Shown here one piece after another: positions 5,351 to 7,745 of a stretch of 7,745 nt of DNA (within the stretch, counting starts at the first letter, position 1; each line of letters opens with the position of its first letter). The stretch spans positions 1 through 7,745 of the forward strand of contig CAMORQ010000079.1 in the NCBI GenBank assembly GCA_946623915.1. The letters are read 5' to 3'. The notes below the pieces were generated by a model, which was given only the letters and a program-made list of their open reading frames with translations, ran no database searches and was not told the origin of the DNA. This DNA comes from an uncultured Coriobacteriaceae bacterium (GTDB taxonomy: Bacteria > Actinomycetota > Coriobacteriia > Coriobacteriales > Eggerthellaceae). The position numbers and the translations under genes are program-made.

Positions 5351-6220
5351 ATGTCCAATCAAACACGCAAAGTCCCCAAGTTCACCATAGCGCGCCGGAT
5401 CGTCCAGATTTGCGTGCTGGTGCTGTTCGCAGCGCCGCTGATCGCCGTGGGTTCGGGATTGTTCGGGGCGACAAGCGGTGCGGAAGAGCTGGATTTCACA
5501 GCGTCGACGTTGCCGTTCTTCGGTTCCCTGTCTTCCTCGACGGTGGCGGGGGTGGTCGTGCTCGATCCGTTTGCGGCACTGCAGACCATCTGTGCCTCTA
5601 AGACCTTCGACGTATCGTGGCTGATTGCGGCACTGCCTGTGCTTCTGGTGTACGGCCTCGTGCGGGGGAGGGCGTTTTGCGGTTGGGTGTGTCCGGTGAA
5701 CCTGGTGCTCGAAGGGTTGGACTGGGTGCGCGGCAAGCTGGGGCTGAAAGTCGCAGAACATGCCGTTCCGCGCCATGCGAAACTCCTGGTTGCGCTTGGC
5801 ATCCTCGTGCTTTCGGCTGTCACAGGCAGGCTCGTTTTCGAGATGTTCAACCCGATTTCCGCCATCAACAAGTTGGTGCTGTTCGGCAGTGTGGCAGGCG
5901 TGGTCACCCTTGCCGCGATCGCTGTGCTCGAACTGTTCTGGGCGCGCCGCGTGTGGTGCCGCGCCCTCTGTCCGCTCGGTGGGTTCTACGAGGCGCTCGG
6001 GCAATTGGGCTGCTTCAGCGTGAAGATGGACCACAGCGCTTGCACGCACTGCGGCCTTTGCAGCAAGGCGTGTTTAGCGGACCCCGAGATTCTTGACGAT
6101 GCGCTCGACGGCACGTCCGGTCGCGTCGCGGCGGGGGACTGCATGCTCTGCGGGAAATGCGTCGACGTGTGTCCGACGCAGGCTCTCTCGCTCGGTCCTG
6201 CCGCCCCCTTCCCGAAATAA
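5351..6220 (+). CDS. napH: NapH, membrane ferredoxin-type quinol dehydrogenase
   Basis: NapH is the integral membrane partner of NapG and oxidises quinol to feed NapA. It has 289 residues, the usual length. About four membrane helices are apparent (roughly 16-38, 88-106, 143-160, 177-197). The family's two cysteine pairs follow membrane segments: CGWVCP (C110, C114) and CRALCP (C203, C207, within CRALCPLGGFYEALG). Two C-terminal 4Fe-4S sites, C231/234/237/241 and C264/267/270/274, lie on the cytoplasmic side. ATG 5351 is preceded by AAGGAG (5340-5345), 16 nt after the napD stop, so napD and napH are one transcription unit. In many bacteria napG and napH are adjacent, but here napA, napB and napD lie between them. 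With no napC in the window, NapGH is the likely sole quinol entry point. Confidence 0.96.
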   Translation: MSNQTRKVPKFTIARRIVQICVLVLFAAPLIAVGSGLFGATSGAEELDFTASTLPFFGSLSSSTVAGVVVLDPFAALQTICASKTFDVSWLIAALPVLLVYGLVRGRAFCGWVCPVNLVLEGLDWVRGKLGLKVAEHAVPRHAKLLVALGILVLSAVTGRLVFEMFNPISAINKLVLFGSVAGVVTLAAIAVLELFWARRVWCRALCPLGGFYEALGQLGCFSVKMDHSACTHCGLCSKACLADPEILDDALDGTSGRVAAGDCMLCGKCVDVCPTQALSLGPAAPFPK

Positions 6221-6226
6221 CATCGT

Positions 6227-6259
6227 GACTGTGTCAAGGACGTTTTTCTTGACACGGTC
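6227..6259 (+). other. 12-bp stem-loop just after napH
   Basis: Positions 6227-6238 pair with 6248-6259 over 12 bp with one G-T wobble; the perfect core is GTGTCAAG/CTTGACAC. The loop of 9 nt contains five T's. It starts 7 nt after the napH stop and precedes a better terminator, so it may be a stabilising 3' hairpin or part of a two-hairpin termination region. Confidence 0.55.
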
Positions 6260-6271
6260 GGGTTCCTCTTT

Positions 6272-6299
6272 CTGGACCGTTAGGTCCGGCTTTTCGTTT
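6272..6299 (+). terminator. Rho-independent terminator of the nap operon
   Basis: CTGGACC (6272-6278) pairs with GGTCCGG (6283-6289) over 7 bp with one G-T wobble around a GTTA loop. CTTTTCGTTT follows directly. Stem, tight loop and T-run, placed 52 nt after the napH stop, fit an intrinsic terminator ending the nap transcript. Confidence 0.75.
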
Positions 6300-6372
6300 G
6301 CACCCCGGACCAGCTCCCTGCCACCCTTTTCATCGTGGGACGGAGCCGTTTCGCGGCATCGCGTCGCGACTC

Positions 6373-6561
6373 CGTGCAAAAGCGGTCGCCCAAAATGCAC
6401 GAGATTGGGCCTTGTGACCACTTTGCGCGAAGCTCGGCAGCCCCTTGGATTTCCGCGACCTGGGATTATGCCGCCATCTGATGCGCAGGCGGCTCCTTAG
6501 CGGCCCGAAAAAGTGGTCACAGGGCCCAATCTCGTGCATTTTGGGCGACCGGTTTTGCACG
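6373..6561. repeat. 189-bp element bounded by 52-bp near-perfect inverted repeats
   Basis: The left arm (6373-6424) and right arm (6510-6561) are reverse complements with only two mismatches in 52 bp (at the bases after GTGCAAAA and within GGGCCT/GGGCCC). The 85-bp centre holds its own 6-bp hairpin (GCCGCC 6470-6475, GGCGGC 6488-6493) and no gene. No target-site duplication is evident at the outer edges. The form is that of a MITE-like or long-hairpin intergenic repeat. As RNA it would fold into a very stable rod. No transposase is in the window. I cannot name the family. Confidence 0.9.
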
Positions 6562-6943
6562 AGCTTGCCCCCAGTGCGGCTTTTCTCGAAGAAATCCCGC
6601 TCCCGTGTGAAGGCGGCGTTTCATGCCCTTGCGCGAATGGGAACATTTCATGCCTCGACATGGAGTCGCTCGCCAGACACGGCGCGCTCCTGAGACGAAT
6701 AGAGGCGAACGAGGTCTTGACGACAAATAGAAGCATCTGCGCCGAGAGCACCGTCCCCTGATCGTCATCGTCATCCCCATCAGCACACTCCGGTCCAGCG
6801 CATCAAGAGAACCGGGCGCCCCCCCCTTGACACGGCCCGGCGTGCGTTCGCTCTATTGTTTATGTCGGGGTGGTGGACTGAAACGAAGTGCAGGTTGATA
6901 ATGGGGCGCGATTCAACCGTTGCGAGCTTGAGCGGAGATTGAT
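6562..6943. other. Gene-free stretch before the lipoprotein gene
   Basis: Short open frames occur on both strands but start inside the inverted-repeat arm or overlap one another. None shows a domain, signal or good ribosome-binding site, so I call no gene. The last about 120 bp are the probable promoter and leader of the downstream lipoprotein gene. The 6562-6700 part may belong to a larger repeat unit that includes the 189-bp element; this could be tested only by comparison with other copies. Confidence 0.5.
6827..6857 (+). promoter_or_regulatory. Candidate promoter for the thioredoxin-like lipoprotein gene
   Basis: A consensus -35 box TTGACA (6827-6832) lies 112 bp before the start codon. 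The -10 is weak: TCTATT (6852-6857) at 19-bp spacing matches four of six consensus bases. A new promoter is expected here because a terminator and a gene-free gap separate this gene from nap. Confidence 0.35.
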
Positions 6944-7567
6944 ATGCCTTCGAGAATGCCCAAACTTGTTGTCGTTTCGTGCGCGCTGGCACTGGCGCTG
7001 GCGTTGGCGGCATGCGCCGGGCAAAGCACCCAAGGCGGAAGCGCTCAAGGCGGACAAACGAACCTCACGTCTCTCGAAGCGTACCCTGTGGCGGACATGA
7101 GCGGCTACGACTGCGCCCCGGGCTACGACACTGCTTACCGGTTTCGCACCATGACGGTTGCCGAGGTCGCCGCCGAAATGGACAAGGGTTCCACCTTCGT
7201 CCTCTACGCCGGCTACAACCACTGTCCGTGGTGCAATTCCATGCTCAATCCCCTCAACGACGTGGCGACCGAGAGGGGAATAGACATCGCCTACATCGAC
7301 ACGCGCGCCGACCCGTCGTGGCAGTCGAACATGGACATGGCCGACTACGACCTGTTCGTCGAATGCTTCGGCGATGTGCTCGAGCTTGACGACGACGGCA
7401 AGAAGCACCTCTACGTGCCCCACATGTTCTTCGTCAAGGACGGCAAGCTGGTAGGCGATCATCCCGGGACCGTCTCATCCCAGGAAAACAGCAGCGATCC
7501 TCTAACGCAAGCGCAAATCGAGGAGCTAAAAGGTATCATCAACGAGCATATCGACGCCATTGCTTAG
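6944..7567 (+). CDS. Thioredoxin-fold lipoprotein with CPWC active site
   Basis: This is an exported, lipid-anchored protein of the thioredoxin superfamily, probably a thiol-disulfide oxidoreductase on the outer face of the membrane. The 207-residue precursor has a signal ending in the lipobox LAAC (C24), a short Gly/Gln/Ser linker, then the fold. FVLYAGYNHCPWCNSMLNPL (85-104) gives the redox pair C94-x-x-C97 after a strand. YVPHMFFVKDGKLV (157-170) gives the cis-proline (P159) before the final strands. Further cysteines are C57 and C141. GGAG at 6934-6937 supports ATG 6944. The domain resembles bacteriocin-transport-accessory/thioredoxin-like proteins more than CcmG/ResA, which carry a WCxxC signature. 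A role in keeping apocytochrome cysteines reduced for the NapB-like protein is possible but unproven. A likely MFS gene follows 33 nt later. Confidence 0.85.
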   Translation: MPSRMPKLVVVSCALALALALAACAGQSTQGGSAQGGQTNLTSLEAYPVADMSGYDCAPGYDTAYRFRTMTVAEVAAEMDKGSTFVLYAGYNHCPWCNSMLNPLNDVATERGIDIAYIDTRADPSWQSNMDMADYDLFVECFGDVLELDDDGKKHLYVPHMFFVKDGKLVGDHPGTVSSQENSSDPLTQAQIEELKGIINEHIDAIA

Positions 7568-7600
7568 CCGCTCAGCGCCTTATGTAAGCAGGGGGTGGGG

Positions 7601-7745
7601 ATGGATGTGAAGGAACGGATACTCACGCGCGATTTCGCCCTGCTGTTCGTCGCGTCGCTTGCGGCCACCTCGATCTACTACCTCACGATGACCTTCGTCG
7701 CCCGCTACGCCATCGAGATGTTTTCCGTTTCCGAAGGCGAGGCGG
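7601..7745 (+). CDS. Probable MFS transporter, N-terminal fragment (cut by window end)
   Basis: The first 48 codons are present and the frame is open to the window edge. The product starts MDVKERILTRDFALLF and continues into a hydrophobic segment (about residues 12-34) with the LTRDF-(x)-LLF...YYL wording common at the first helix of major facilitator transporters. ATG 7601 follows a G-rich stretch (GGGGGTGGGG, 7591-7600) rather than a clean AGGAGG. It lies 33 nt after the thioredoxin-like lipoprotein gene on the same strand, so the two are probably co-transcribed. The substrate cannot be told from this fragment. A nitrate/nitrite carrier is conceivable from context only. Confidence 0.65.
   Translation, partial: MDVKERILTRDFALLFVASLAATSIYYLTMTFVARYAIEMFSVSEGEA

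Noticed and set aside
5339..6049. Minus-strand 236-residue frame opposite napH
   Set aside because: It is antisense to a clearly conserved membrane iron-sulfur protein and is rich in His/Arg/Gln, typical of a GC-rich shadow frame.
6513..6761. 82-residue plus-strand frame with several cysteines
   Set aside because: It begins inside the right inverted-repeat arm, overlaps open frames on the other strand, and has no convincing ribosome-binding site or domain.

Overview
The window carries a complete respiratory periplasmic-type nitrate reductase (Nap) gene cluster, all on the + strand, in the order napG - napA - napB-like - napD - napH. It is followed by a thioredoxin-fold lipoprotein gene and the first 48 codons of a probable MFS transporter. 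The DNA is GC-rich. Two exported proteins carry lipoprotein signals, and NapA and the NapB-like protein have Ala/Ser/Gly-rich linkers just after their signal sequences. Together with NapG/NapH quinol oxidation and no NapC, this suggests an anaerobic high-GC Gram-positive bacterium, most likely Coriobacteriia/Eggerthellaceae. That assignment is inference from style, not from a marker gene.

Layout: 1-843 holds no credible gene. It contains a 50-bp direct repeat (period 81 bp), three copies of a 28-29-nt repeat (one inverted, two direct) and, next to napG, candidate operators. 844-1509 is napG (four 4Fe-4S clusters). 1510-1740 is a 231-bp leader with two hairpins. 1741-4395 is napA (Tat signal, one 4Fe-4S cluster, molybdenum cofactor). 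4406-4843 is a short diheme NapB-like lipoprotein. 4844-5052 is a second long leader with a stem-loop, a TATAAT box and a perfect 12-bp palindrome. 5053-5334 is napD and 5351-6220 is napH, followed by a rho-independent terminator. 6221-6943 is gene-free and contains a 189-bp element bounded by 52-bp near-perfect inverted repeats. 6944-7567 is the thioredoxin-like lipoprotein, and 7601 to the window end is the MFS start.

How the parts work together: NapH (four membrane helices, quinol oxidation, 4Fe-4S clusters) and NapG would pass electrons from menaquinol to NapA, possibly through the NapB-like cytochrome. NapA reduces nitrate to nitrite outside the membrane. NapD is the cytoplasmic chaperone that binds the NapA Tat signal. 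The notable departures from the textbook system are a NapG with no visible twin-arginine motif, a lipid-anchored and much shortened NapB, napH separated from napG, and structured leaders that could tune expression of individual subunits. No wholly new biological system is evident. The repeats flanking the operon and the redesigned anchoring of the Nap complex are the best leads.
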